Source of the DNA: Pseudoalteromonas rubra
GTDB lineage: Bacteria; Pseudomonadota; Gammaproteobacteria; Enterobacterales; Alteromonadaceae
Length of the DNA: 64,000 nt
NCBI RefSeq assembly: GCF_005886805.2
Contig: NZ_CP045429.1
Location: forward strand, 2,078,501 to 2,142,500
Direction: 5' to 3'
The position numbers and the translations under genes were made by a program. Positions 8,182 to 17,222 of the stretch are shown piece after piece. The stretch's first letter is position 1, and each line of letters begins with the position of its first letter. The notes beneath the pieces were generated by a model, which did no database searches, was not told the DNA's origin, and saw nothing but the letters and a program-made list of their open reading frames with translations.

Positions 8182-9695
8182 TGCCCTTATTTGATATGTC
8201 CACGTTACTCCCTTTGCTGGTGGCTATTCCCCTGGCCGGTGCCATTGTCTCTGTGTTACTGAGCACGAAATATGTTCAAGTGCTAACCGGACTACTGACA
8301 GCAACAAGCTTGTTGTTGGTAATGGGGCTTATCTTAGGCGGGCTATCGTTCAATGGCACAGGGGAGACAATCGCTGTCAGATATTCGCTTGCTGGCTGGG
8401 CGGCACCTTTGGGTATTGCGTTGAGCCTCGATGGGTTTTCAGCACTGCTCATCACGTTGACGGTTTTCTTGGTCGCGGTACTGACCTTGTATTCAGCTTT
8501 TTACTTTGCAGCCTCGCCTGCTCGCGAGCGTTTTTGGCCTTTGTGGTGGTTGCTGGTGGCCGGGATCATCGCATTATTTTTATCTGCCGATATTTTTAAT
8601 ATTTATGTCACGCTTGAGATCATCGGGCTGGCAGCTGTTGCGCTGGTCGCGCTAAGTGGTAATAAGGCTGGCCTGACCGCGGCATTGCGATACCTGTTAG
8701 TGGGGTTGTTGGGATCACTTTGTTACTTGCTGGCTGTTGCTTTGTTATATCATGCTTATGGCACGCTGGACTTTTCGCAGCTTGCAGAGCGGGTTGAGTC
8801 TAATCCTTTAAGCTGGGCTGCACTTGCATTGATTACAGTCGGGTTGGTGCTAAAAACAGCCCTGGTTCCATTACACTTTTGGTTGCCCCATGCTCATGGC
8901 TGTGCGCCGGCACCAATCAGTGCGATATTATCAGCGCTGGTTGTTAAAGCGTCGTTTTACTTGTTGGTACGATTCTGGATGGAGATCCTTACGCCTGCCG
9001 TGACCAATGATGCGTTGATGTTGTTGGGTGTGTTAGGGGGAATGGCTATTGTCTGGGGGTGTGTACAAGCGCTCAGAGCAAAACGTCTTAAATTGATGGT
9101 GGCGTATTCGACCGTTGCACAAATAGGTTATCTATTTTTGTTGTTCCCGCTTTTGATGAGTACGGATGGGGTTTCGGCATCGCAATTGGCTATACAGCAT
9201 CAAAGTGCACTCGCTGCAGTATCATATTTTATTGTCGCGCATGCCTGCGCGAAAGCTGCAATGTTTATCGCCGCCGGCAATATCATCCATTCACTGGGTC
9301 ATGACGACATTGCCAGGTTACAGGGCATGGCGAAATATATGCCTTTGAGCTTGTTTACTTTTGCAATAGCAGGGGGCAGTTTGATTGGCTTGCCTCCCAG
9401 TGCCGGGTTTATCGCTAAATGGTTGTTATTGAATGTCGCCATAGATACTCAGCAATGGTGGTGGGTTTTGATTATTCTGGCCGGGGGCCTGATGGCGGCA
9501 CTGGCTATTTTCAGAGTGCTGGACCTGGCATTTATTAAACCTGAACAGGCGTGCGAACAAAGTACCCCGGACAATTGGCAGAAAGTGCCCGTTGCTATGC
9601 CGATTAGTGGTCTGGCTTTGGCACTCTGTACCATGGCACTAGGATTCAATGCAGATCTAATAATTGATTTGGTTGCGATAGGAGGCGGCGAATGA
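8181..9695 (+). CDS. mrpD: Mrp proton-conducting subunit D (NuoL/M/N-like)
   Basis: This 504-residue protein of about 14 membrane helices belongs to the complex I antiporter-like family. The key residues are present: Glu146 in YVTLEIIGLAAVALV (helix 5) and the lysine of GLVLKTALVPLHFWLP (helix 7), then the lysine of ALVVKASFYLLVRFW. The discontinuous helix region with SAGFIAKW is also seen. It forms one of the proton/sodium paths of the complex. It overlaps the next gene by 4 bp (ATGA). Confidence 0.92.
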   Translation: MPLFDMSTLLPLLVAIPLAGAIVSVLLSTKYVQVLTGLLTATSLLLVMGLILGGLSFNGTGETIAVRYSLAGWAAPLGIALSLDGFSALLITLTVFLVAVLTLYSAFYFAASPARERFWPLWWLLVAGIIALFLSADIFNIYVTLEIIGLAAVALVALSGNKAGLTAALRYLLVGLLGSLCYLLAVALLYHAYGTLDFSQLAERVESNPLSWAALALITVGLVLKTALVPLHFWLPHAHGCAPAPISAILSALVVKASFYLLVRFWMEILTPAVTNDALMLLGVLGGMAIVWGCVQALRAKRLKLMVAYSTVAQIGYLFLLFPLLMSTDGVSASQLAIQHQSALAAVSYFIVAHACAKAAMFIAAGNIIHSLGHDDIARLQGMAKYMPLSLFTFAIAGGSLIGLPPSAGFIAKWLLLNVAIDTQQWWWVLIILAGGLMAALAIFRVLDLAFIKPEQACEQSTPDNWQKVPVAMPISGLALALCTMALGFNADLIIDLVAIGGGE

Positions 9696-12600
9696 TGTGG
9701 CAAAGCACACTGCCTTTACTGATATTGTTGAGCGCACTGGTATCTGGTGTTGCGATATTTTTTGTCAGTGACACCAAGCCAAAGCTGAGGAAAACGTTAA
9801 ACTTTCTGGGGGCTTTTAGTTGTGTCGCATTGATACTTGTGATGATCTCTGGCGTTTATCAGGGGCAGGTGTTTGAAACGCGTTTGCCATTATTGCCTAA
9901 CATGGATTTGGTACTTCATGCGGATGCTTTATCTTTATTATTTGTCGCTTTATCTGGGTTTTTATGGCTGCTGACCACGATTTATGCAATTGGATATCTC
10001 GAGCAATCACCTAACCGCAGTCGCTTTTTTGGATTTTTTAGCTTGTGTGTGTTTGCGACCATTGGCGTTGCGCTTGCGGGTAATCTAATAACGTTTCTGA
10101 TTTTCTATGAATTACTCACGCTAACAACCTATCCGTTGGTGGTACACAAAGGGAACAAAGCATCGCTTGCAGCAGGGCGTAAATATCTTATTTATACTAT
10201 GCTTGGCGGTGCTAGCTTATTGGCCGGGGTAGTGTGGTTAAAAGCGTTGGCTGGATCACTGGATTTTACCGCGACCGGTCTGCTGGCTTCCATGCCACAT
10301 CTCGATCCACTCCATCTCAAAGTCGTATTCGCCCTGATCATCTTAGGGCTAGGTGTAAAAGCAGCATTGGTGCCCTTACATGGCTGGTTGCCTGCTGCAA
10401 TGGCTGCGCCTGCGCCAGTCAGCGCGTTGTTGCATGCGGTCGCGGTTGTTAAAGCGGGCGCATTCGGTATAGTACGGGTCGTATATGATGTTTACGGTGT
10501 AGAGTTTGCTCAGGAGCTGGGGTTAACTATCATACTCGCTGTGATGGCTTCGATCACCATAGTGTATGGCTCTACCCGAGCTGTATTTCAGGATGATCTG
10601 AAACGCAGACTCGCTTATTCGACCGTTAGTCAGGTTTCATATATTGCCCTGGGCACCGCGATTGCCGGGCCGATTGCGACGATCGGCGGTATTGCACATC
10701 TGGTTCACCAGGGATTAATGAAAATCACCATGTTTTTCTGTGCCGGTAGTATCGCCGAAACGCTGGGCGTGACTAAAGTCAGTCAGATGAACGGTGCAGG
10801 TAAGCGTATGCCACTGACTATGCTCGCTTTTAGTCTTGCGGTGCTGGGAATGATAGGGATCCCACCTGCAGCGGGCTTTATCTCAAAATGGTACCTTGGA
10901 ACTGGTGCACTGGAAGCTGGCTTTTATTGGGTGCTTGGGGTGCTTATTATCAGTAGCCTGCTTAACGCCATTTATTTTCTGCCTATTCTGTATGCCGCCT
11001 GGTTTAAACCGCAGCAGGGAGCATGGCCAAAAGAGCAACCGCGTGGGCGATTTGAGACACACTGGATGCTCATGTTGCCACCCATAGTCACGTCGATACT
11101 GGCACTGAGCGCAGGCCTTTTCGCGGATGCCCAGTTCAGCCCGCTTAATTGGGTTAAACTGATAGCTGCACGGGAATACGGTAGTGAATTTGTGTCGATC
11201 CTGACAGTAAGTTCGCAACAAATCCCCTGGATGTGGTTGGCCATTGGGGCACCTGCACTTTGCGCATTGTTATTGGTGCGCAAGCGGATGCACAGGGCGG
11301 CACATTGGTTCTTGCCTTTGTCAGCTGGTGTTGCGCTGGTTGCCTACATGATGTCGGCACAGGGCACAAATGCCACTCCCTGGCTGTTTTTTGGCAGCAT
11401 CATGACATTGAATGAGACTACCTCAACCTTTTTCTTACTGGCTGGTTGTTTATGGCTGCTGGCGGCGGTCTTCGCGGTTAATTTTGCAAAAACTGACAAG
11501 CGCAAGGTGCGCTTTTGTTTGTTTTTTCTGTTAGCTATGTGCGGTAACTTCGGGCTTATTTTGGCTGAGGATATCTCTGGCTTTATTAGCTTTTTCACCC
11601 TTATGAGCCTGGCCTCGTACGGTCTGGTTGTGCACTTTGATACTGAGGAGGCCCATCAGGCTGGTAAGTCATACATGCAATGGGCGGTGCTTGGAGAGTT
11701 ATTGCTGTTTACTGCACTGGCGGGCTTAGCGTTTGGTTCAATTGACCCTTCTTCTGCGAGCAATCCTGAGCAGGCTTACCCCGCCTGGGCAATTGGGTTT
11801 TTACTGGCGGGATTTGGCGTAAAGGCAGGCTTGTTTGGTCTGCACGTTTGGCTGCCTATGGCACACCCCGTTGCCCCGGTTGCTGCCAGCGCACTATTAA
11901 GTGGGGTTATGGTCAAGGCAGGTTTGCTAGGATGGTTGAAGTTTATTCCATTTGGTGAGGTTGCGTTCGCTACTTTTGGCTCGTTGCTTGTTGTACTGGG
12001 TTTATTTGCTGCATTTTTTGGTGTGCTGGTTGGGGTGAGTCAGGACAACCCCAAAGCTTTACTGGCGTATTCGACAATGAGTCAGATGGGGATACTGATT
12101 GCGGCAGTTGGTGTGGGATTGAAGTATCCCGACGTATGGGCACTCCTGTTGCCAGCCATAGTGTTATACGCAGTGCATCATGGCCTTGCAAAAGCGGCGC
12201 TGTTCCTGTTTGCCGGCATGAATAATAGCCTGGCATGGCAGAAGTATCGTTGGCTATGTTGGTTAGCAGTACTCATTCCGGCGGCTGCGCTGGCTGGGCT
12301 TCCACTAACCAGTGGCGCGGTCGCTAAGGTCGCTTTGAAGGATGTCGTAGAACAAGATCTCCTGATGGGAACCGTTTTACCGATTACTGCAATCGGCACG
12401 ACCTGGCTGATGATGCGCTTTTTAGCCTTGGTTGGACAGAAGGCTCCAAAAACAGCAGCTGGACAAGCCGATAGACTCCAGTTAGGGGCATTTGGTGCCT
12501 TGCTGATACTGGTCCTCGTGCTCAGTTACTTGTTACCCCAATCGGAAGGCGCATGGTCTGGTCAGCTAACTGTGACGGTTTTTTGGGGTGGCCTATGGCC

Positions 12601-12922
12601 AGTGTTACTTGGTTTTGGTTTGTATATGGCGACGCGTGCGTTCATAAACAGTATGGGGGCGCTACCTGCTGGCGATATTAATGTGGCTTACCAGGAAGCG
12701 GGTAGCCTAGTACGTCTCGGTGCTGACATCATGGCACAAGGCTTATCGCTGCTTAAAGATGAGCTAAAGCAGACATCCTGGCAGCTTCCCCAGCATGTTG
12801 TGCAGCGTAAAATCCGCTTGGTCAGCCTGGCGTTGGCGATATTGCGGTCTATGATGACACCTGGTGTGCTGTTTGCGTTGCTACTGTGTTCGGTGCTGTG
12901 GGCTTTGGCAGCCGGTGGATAG
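9692..12922 (+). CDS. Double Mrp antiporter-like subunit (tandem MrpA/D-type modules)
   Basis: This 1076-residue protein is built of two NuoL/M/N-type modules. Module 1 (about 1-480) has Glu140 in FYELLTLTTYPLVVH and Lys223 in GLGVKAALVPLHGWLP, the positions I recall for these residues in Bacillus MrpA. Module 2 (about 530-960) has the matching lysine Lys711 in GFGVKAGLFGLHVWLP, but the helix-5 glutamate is replaced by Thr636 (FFTLMSLASYGLVVH). Classical MrpA is one module plus the DUF4040/MbhE tail, which here lies in separate genes. The protein therefore looks like a fusion of an A-like and a D'-like subunit. It is the last gene of the operon; GGAGG precedes the ATG. Confidence 0.88.
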   Translation: MMWQSTLPLLILLSALVSGVAIFFVSDTKPKLRKTLNFLGAFSCVALILVMISGVYQGQVFETRLPLLPNMDLVLHADALSLLFVALSGFLWLLTTIYAIGYLEQSPNRSRFFGFFSLCVFATIGVALAGNLITFLIFYELLTLTTYPLVVHKGNKASLAAGRKYLIYTMLGGASLLAGVVWLKALAGSLDFTATGLLASMPHLDPLHLKVVFALIILGLGVKAALVPLHGWLPAAMAAPAPVSALLHAVAVVKAGAFGIVRVVYDVYGVEFAQELGLTIILAVMASITIVYGSTRAVFQDDLKRRLAYSTVSQVSYIALGTAIAGPIATIGGIAHLVHQGLMKITMFFCAGSIAETLGVTKVSQMNGAGKRMPLTMLAFSLAVLGMIGIPPAAGFISKWYLGTGALEAGFYWVLGVLIISSLLNAIYFLPILYAAWFKPQQGAWPKEQPRGRFETHWMLMLPPIVTSILALSAGLFADAQFSPLNWVKLIAAREYGSEFVSILTVSSQQIPWMWLAIGAPALCALLLVRKRMHRAAHWFLPLSAGVALVAYMMSAQGTNATPWLFFGSIMTLNETTSTFFLLAGCLWLLAAVFAVNFAKTDKRKVRFCLFFLLAMCGNFGLILAEDISGFISFFTLMSLASYGLVVHFDTEEAHQAGKSYMQWAVLGELLLFTALAGLAFGSIDPSSASNPEQAYPAWAIGFLLAGFGVKAGLFGLHVWLPMAHPVAPVAASALLSGVMVKAGLLGWLKFIPFGEVAFATFGSLLVVLGLFAAFFGVLVGVSQDNPKALLAYSTMSQMGILIAAVGVGLKYPDVWALLLPAIVLYAVHHGLAKAALFLFAGMNNSLAWQKYRWLCWLAVLIPAAALAGLPLTSGAVAKVALKDVVEQDLLMGTVLPITAIGTTWLMMRFLALVGQKAPKTAAGQADRLQLGAFGALLILVLVLSYLLPQSEGAWSGQLTVTVFWGGLWPVLLGFGLYMATRAFINSMGALPAGDINVAYQEAGSLVRLGADIMAQGLSLLKDELKQTSWQLPQHVVQRKIRLVSLALAILRSMMTPGVLFALLLCSVLWALAAGG

Positions 12923-13007
12923 CTCTATACGACCAAAGTTGACTTGTGATACAGGTGATTCACGATAACACTGAACATCTCTGTGCAGACTGATAAAGGT
13001 GAAAGAG

Positions 13008-13388
13008 ATGATAAAAAGGCAGGTAGCTAAGGCCGTGGGGTACTCGTTGTTGTCACCACTTATCGTTGGCATTGTGCTGGGTGGCTACTATGCGTTGCTA
13101 AGTGGTCAAAGTAAAATTTTGTTTCAAGTACTGATGACAGCTGTTGCTAATGCGCACATCGTCGGTCTGTCTATGGCGATTTTTGTGTTGCCGGCTTATA
13201 TGGCTTTACTACGCTATAACAAGGTAAGTTATTCAGCAGTATTAACAGCAGGTATGTTGGGTGGTGCCGTGTTCAGCTTCTTATTTGTTGCAAGTTCAGG
13301 CATGGTTTTCATCATCAATGCGGTGATGGCTGGACTGGGCGGCGGGTTGTTTTTGTTCAGTTTACGCCGCAACGCGCAAAGGGCTTGA
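13008..13388 (+). CDS. Small integral membrane protein, function unknown
   Basis: This protein of about 126 residues has four predicted membrane helices and a basic C-terminus (SLRRNAQRA). The helices are Gly/Ala-rich (LGGAVFSFLF, GLGGGLFLFSL). I do not recognise the family. ATG at 13008 with AGG 8 nt upstream is preferred over GTG at 12999, which has no ribosome site. It lies 85 bp after the Mrp operon on the same strand and could be cotranscribed, but nothing links it to ion transport beyond position. Confidence 0.65.
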   Translation: MIKRQVAKAVGYSLLSPLIVGIVLGGYYALLSGQSKILFQVLMTAVANAHIVGLSMAIFVLPAYMALLRYNKVSYSAVLTAGMLGGAVFSFLFVASSGMVFIINAVMAGLGGGLFLFSLRRNAQRA

Positions 13389-13501
13389 TGGCTTTTTGTA
13401 CAGCTCGGTGGTGTTTTACACTAATTTAATAGTTTTTCTGTCTAAAAGGTTTCATTTAGCTGCCCGAAAGAGTACCTTTACTTCTTATGTAAATTTGTTG
13501 A

Positions 13502-13969
13502 ATGACCGCAATGCAGAAGAAAAAGTTCTACGATACCCTCAGCCTACAAGCTCAGGCCCTGATTGGTGATGAGCACAACTACATCGCCAATATGGCAAAC
13601 CTCAGCGCCTTATTATTTACCTCAATGGAAGACATTAATTGGGCGGGCTTCTACCTCTTAGATGGTACCGATGAACTCGTACTGGGTCCTTTTCAGGGGA
13701 ACCCTGCCTGTATTCGTATCCCATTAGGAAAAGGCGTGTGTGGTACAGCAGCGGCTGAGTTAACGACTCAGCTTGTTGAGGACGTACATAGCTTTGATGG
13801 TCATATTGCTTGTGACGCTGCTTCAAATTCTGAAATTGTAATCCCTGTGATGAGAAACGGTGAACTGTTTGCTGTTTTGGATATTGATAGCCCGAGTTTG
13901 GCAAGATTTGACGATGAAGATAAAATGGGCCTGGAAGCACTGGTAAAATGCTTTGAAGGTACCCTGTAA
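13502..13969 (+). CDS. msrC: Free methionine-(R)-sulfoxide reductase (GAF domain)
   Basis: This 155-residue single GAF-domain enzyme reduces free methionine-R-sulfoxide. The family cysteines are all present as Cys70, Cys80 (GKGVCGTAA) and Cys104 (IACDAASNSEIV). Their spacing of 10 and 24 is the same as Cys84, Cys94 and Cys118 in E. coli MsrC (YebR). It begins a run msrC-small gene-proQ-prc; yebR, proQ and prc are also neighbours in E. coli. The ATG at 13502 is accepted, with ATG at 13511 as an alternative. Confidence 0.95.
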   Translation: MTAMQKKKFYDTLSLQAQALIGDEHNYIANMANLSALLFTSMEDINWAGFYLLDGTDELVLGPFQGNPACIRIPLGKGVCGTAAAELTTQLVEDVHSFDGHIACDAASNSEIVIPVMRNGELFAVLDIDSPSLARFDDEDKMGLEALVKCFEGTL

Positions 13970-14254
13970 ATGAAAGAACTACTTAACGTTCAGGATTACC
14001 TGTTTTCCACCTTCGATGTCGGAGATTGGGAAGGAGAAGAAGAACGTGTTGCAGAGACGTTAAATGAGCTTATCCACGTAGCCTGGGAGCAACTGCCTGA
14101 CGATCTGCCCTGCGAGAAAATTGATTTAATTATAAATGGAATATGGGAGCATCTGCGCGGCGATTTGGCACTTGTCGAAGCCGAGTATGATGAACTCATT
14201 GACTGGGTTACACATTACATTCAGTCATCTCTTGATGATAATATTGAACTATAG
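13970..14254 (+). CDS. Small acidic conserved-type protein, function unknown
   Basis: This 94-residue, strongly acidic, mainly helical protein is rich in Glu/Asp and Trp (WEGEEERVAETLNELI, GIWEHLRGDLALVEAEYDELI). The ATG follows the msrC stop with no gap, and proQ begins 8 bp after its own stop, so it is very likely translated as part of the msrC-proQ-prc operon. I do not recognise a named family. An RNA- or ProQ-related role is only a guess from position. Confidence 0.75.
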   Translation: MKELLNVQDYLFSTFDVGDWEGEEERVAETLNELIHVAWEQLPDDLPCEKIDLIINGIWEHLRGDLALVEAEYDELIDWVTHYIQSSLDDNIEL

Positions 14255-14262
14255 GTTTAGAC

Positions 14263-14934
14263 ATGGAAACCACAAACAAGCTAAAAGATATCAAAGAGGT
14301 TCTCGACTTTTTATATGCCGAGTTTCCTCAGTGTTTTAAACAAAAAGACGGTATTAAACCGCTTAAAGTCGGTATCTTTAAAGATATCGCTGCTAGAATT
14401 GAAGGATCTGAAAAAGTCAGTAAGACTCAGGTCCGTCAGGCGCTGCGCAAATACACTTCTTCGTGGCGCTATCTAGAAGCCGTGATTAACAACGAATTTC
14501 GTGTTGATCTGGACGGCAACGATGCCGAGAAAGTTGAGCAGGAACATGTAGAGCATGCTCAAAAAGCACTTGAAGAGTCACGTGCTAAAATGGCTAAACG
14601 TAAGAAGCCTCAACGTCCAAGACAAGATGGCCGTGGTGAGCGCCGTCGCGATGGTGACACAAAATCTTACAAATCTCGCGGTGAGAACAAGCATCGTCAC
14701 GGCAATAAAAACGCTAAAGTTAATGCTAAACCAGAGCAACAGCAACGTCGTAGCTCAGGTAAAGTTGAACCTCTTCCGGCAAATGAGGTCAAGGTAAATA
14801 ATAAGGTTAAAGTAAAGTTGGGACAGGCCTTAGTTAATGCAACCATCACTGAAGTCAACAAAGACGAAGTTCATGTTGAATTAGTGACAGGGATGCAAGT
14901 TAAAACAAAAGCAGAAAGCCTGTTTATTCTTTAA
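14263..14934 (+). CDS. proQ: RNA chaperone ProQ
   Basis: This is a 223-residue protein. The N-terminal FinO/ProQ RNA-binding domain (about 1-120) shows VLDFLYAEFPQCFKQ, PLKVGIFKDI and the RQALRKYTSSWRYL segment. A Lys/Arg-rich linker (about 115-170, KRKKPQRPRQDG and so on) joins a C-terminal Tudor-like domain (LGQALVNATITEVNKDEVHV). ProQ binds 3' ends of structured mRNAs and small RNAs and affects osmotic and membrane-stress genes. It lies directly upstream of prc, as in E. coli, with a 10-bp gap. Confidence 0.97.
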   Translation: METTNKLKDIKEVLDFLYAEFPQCFKQKDGIKPLKVGIFKDIAARIEGSEKVSKTQVRQALRKYTSSWRYLEAVINNEFRVDLDGNDAEKVEQEHVEHAQKALEESRAKMAKRKKPQRPRQDGRGERRRDGDTKSYKSRGENKHRHGNKNAKVNAKPEQQQRRSSGKVEPLPANEVKVNNKVKVKLGQALVNATITEVNKDEVHVELVTGMQVKTKAESLFIL

Positions 14935-14944
14935 GGAGTTGTGT

Positions 14945-16981
14945 ATGAGTAATAAGTTACCTTTAATTGGTGCAATCGCACTGTTTGTATCTGGCGTGTG
15001 TTCAGCTGCAACACAGACCGTAACGGAAAAAGACATTCCCGTACTGGAGCCTGAAATCCAGCATGCGACGGCAACCAAAAGGGTAACCAGTAAATTTACT
15101 CGTGAACACTATAAGCGCTTTAAACTGGACGATGCGCTGTCTGAGCAGATCTTTGATCGCTATATTGAAAACTTAGATTACAACAAATCTTTGTTTCTTC
15201 AGTCAGACATCGACAAGTATGCAGGCTACAGAAAGCAATTTGATGATGCACTTAAAAAAGGCAAGCTCGATTTTGCCTTTGAGATGTTCAATGCCAGTAT
15301 GCAGCGTCGCTACGAGCGCTTTACCTATGCTATTTCTCTGTTAGATACAGAAATGAAGTTTGATAAGCCAGACGAGTTTGTATTTGACAGAGAAGAGATG
15401 CAATTTGCCAACACCCAGGCCGAGTTAGATGAATATTGGCGTCAACGTGTTAAGTCTGATGCTTTGAGACTAAAATTAACGGGTAAAGACTGGGCTGGTA
15501 TTAAAGAGATTCTAACCAAGCGTTATAAAAATACCATTAAACGTTTGGTACAAACTAATAATGAAGATGCCTTTCAGATTGTGATGAATGCGTTTGCACG
15601 CAGCATAGAGGCACACACTTCTTACTTGTCTCCGCGTCGTGCAGAGCAGTTCAAAATGGATATGGAGCTCGAACTGGAAGGTATTGGTGCCGTGCTGGGG
15701 TATGATGAAGACTACACGATTATACGTAGCTTAGTGCCGGGTGGCCCTGCAGACAAAACTGAAAAAATTAAGCCGGATGATCGCATTGTCGGTGTGGCGC
15801 AGGATGGCGAAGAGTTTGTTGACGTGATTGGCTGGCGCCTGGACGATGTGGTTGATCTGATAAAAGGCCCCAAAGGTACTAAAGTAAGATTGCAGTACCT
15901 TAAAGGCAGTGACACGCATGGTACGCCTAAGGTTGTGGAAATCGTACGGGATAAAATCCGCTTGGAAGACAGAGCTGCTAAGTCTGAAGTTTTCGAAGCG
16001 AATTATTCAGACCTCACCAGTAAAGTGGGCGTGATTGAAATACCAAGCTTCTACAATAACTTATCAAAAGATGTTAAAAGAGAGCTCGATAAGCTCAAAG
16101 CGCAAAATGTGGATGGTATTATCGTTGACCTAAGACAAAATGGCGGTGGCTCACTGTATGAAGCCACACAGCTTTCAGGTTTATTCATCGATAAAGGTCC
16201 GATTGTTCAAATTCACACAGCATATAACCGTGTTGAAGCTCAAAAAGACAGTGATGGTGTTACTTATTATGATGGCCCTCTAACCGTATTGGTAGACCGT
16301 TATAGTGCGTCGGCATCCGAAATATTTGCAGCAGCGATGCAGGATTATGGTCGCGCAGTAGTCATTGGTGAGCAGACTTTTGGTAAAGGCACCGTACAGC
16401 AGCACCGTGGGTTAAGAAAGACCTATGACCTGTTCGACAATGCGCTTGGCAGCATTACTTACACCATAGCTAAGTTTTATCGTATTGATGGTGGCAGTAC
16501 ACAAAATAAAGGGGTGATCCCGGATATTTTACTGCCTTCAGCGGTTGAACCTGCCGAGTGGGGCGAAAGCCAGGAAGATAATGCATTACCGTGGGATAGC
16601 ATTGTCAGAGCCAAGTATCGACAATTGGATGATTTGAGTCCAACCATCAAGTATTTAAATGAGCGCCACGGGATCCGTATTGCAAAAGAGCCTGAGTTTG
16701 CTTATGTATACGACGATATAGCGCGATATAAAGCACAGAAGGACGACATTGCTATTTCTCTTGTTGAAGCTGAGCGCACAAAAGAACGTGAAGAGCGTGA
16801 TGAGCGTGCACTTAAGCGTACCAATGAACGTCTGAAGCGTCTGGGACAAGAGCCTGTGAAAGACTTGGATGATGTACCAGAGATCATTGCTGAGCTGGAC
16901 CCGTACCTGGAGGAGGCTGCTCTGATCACGCAAGACCTAATTAATTACGGTCGCCTGGCAAAAAACAATACGGCTGACTGA
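14945..16981 (+). CDS. prc: Tail-specific carboxy-terminal protease Prc (Tsp)
   Basis: This periplasmic S41 protease of about 678 residues has a signal peptide (LPLIGAIALFVSGVCSAA), an N-terminal helical domain, a PDZ domain (IGAVLGYDEDYTIIRSLVPG) and the catalytic domain. The serine lies in DRYSASASEIFAAAM and the lysine in GEQTFGKGTVQQ, the Ser/Lys dyad of the family. Tsp trims proteins with nonpolar C-termini and processes penicillin-binding protein 3. The ATG at 14945 with AAGGAG at 14933-14938 is chosen over the TTG two codons upstream. A terminator follows at 17023-17047. Confidence 0.97.
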   Translation: MSNKLPLIGAIALFVSGVCSAATQTVTEKDIPVLEPEIQHATATKRVTSKFTREHYKRFKLDDALSEQIFDRYIENLDYNKSLFLQSDIDKYAGYRKQFDDALKKGKLDFAFEMFNASMQRRYERFTYAISLLDTEMKFDKPDEFVFDREEMQFANTQAELDEYWRQRVKSDALRLKLTGKDWAGIKEILTKRYKNTIKRLVQTNNEDAFQIVMNAFARSIEAHTSYLSPRRAEQFKMDMELELEGIGAVLGYDEDYTIIRSLVPGGPADKTEKIKPDDRIVGVAQDGEEFVDVIGWRLDDVVDLIKGPKGTKVRLQYLKGSDTHGTPKVVEIVRDKIRLEDRAAKSEVFEANYSDLTSKVGVIEIPSFYNNLSKDVKRELDKLKAQNVDGIIVDLRQNGGGSLYEATQLSGLFIDKGPIVQIHTAYNRVEAQKDSDGVTYYDGPLTVLVDRYSASASEIFAAAMQDYGRAVVIGEQTFGKGTVQQHRGLRKTYDLFDNALGSITYTIAKFYRIDGGSTQNKGVIPDILLPSAVEPAEWGESQEDNALPWDSIVRAKYRQLDDLSPTIKYLNERHGIRIAKEPEFAYVYDDIARYKAQKDDIAISLVEAERTKEREERDERALKRTNERLKRLGQEPVKDLDDVPEIIAELDPYLEEAALITQDLINYGRLAKNNTAD

Positions 16982-17022
16982 ACACGGTTTAACAAAAAAG
17001 ACGTACAGAAGGCTAAACTATG

Positions 17023-17047
17023 AAAAGGCGCATTGAGCGCCTTTTTT
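17023..17047 (+). terminator. Terminator of the msrC-proQ-prc transcript
   Basis: AAAAGGCGC (17023-17031), loop ATTGA, then GCGCCTTTTTT. This is a strong GC stem followed by a T run. Confidence 0.88.
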
Positions 17048-17222
17048 CGTTACCAGTGCGTGGGAAATTTGTTATTATTGTCAGCTGCAATATTAAAAAT
17101 AGTCGGGCAGGAACTTGCTTGGCGCTGTCTTGGGCGCAGATTCATGAGTTGTGCTTAACGTTGAACTGACCCGGCAGAGATAATAATAAAGCACTCCATT
17201 AAGTGCGAAGGAGTATTCTGGT

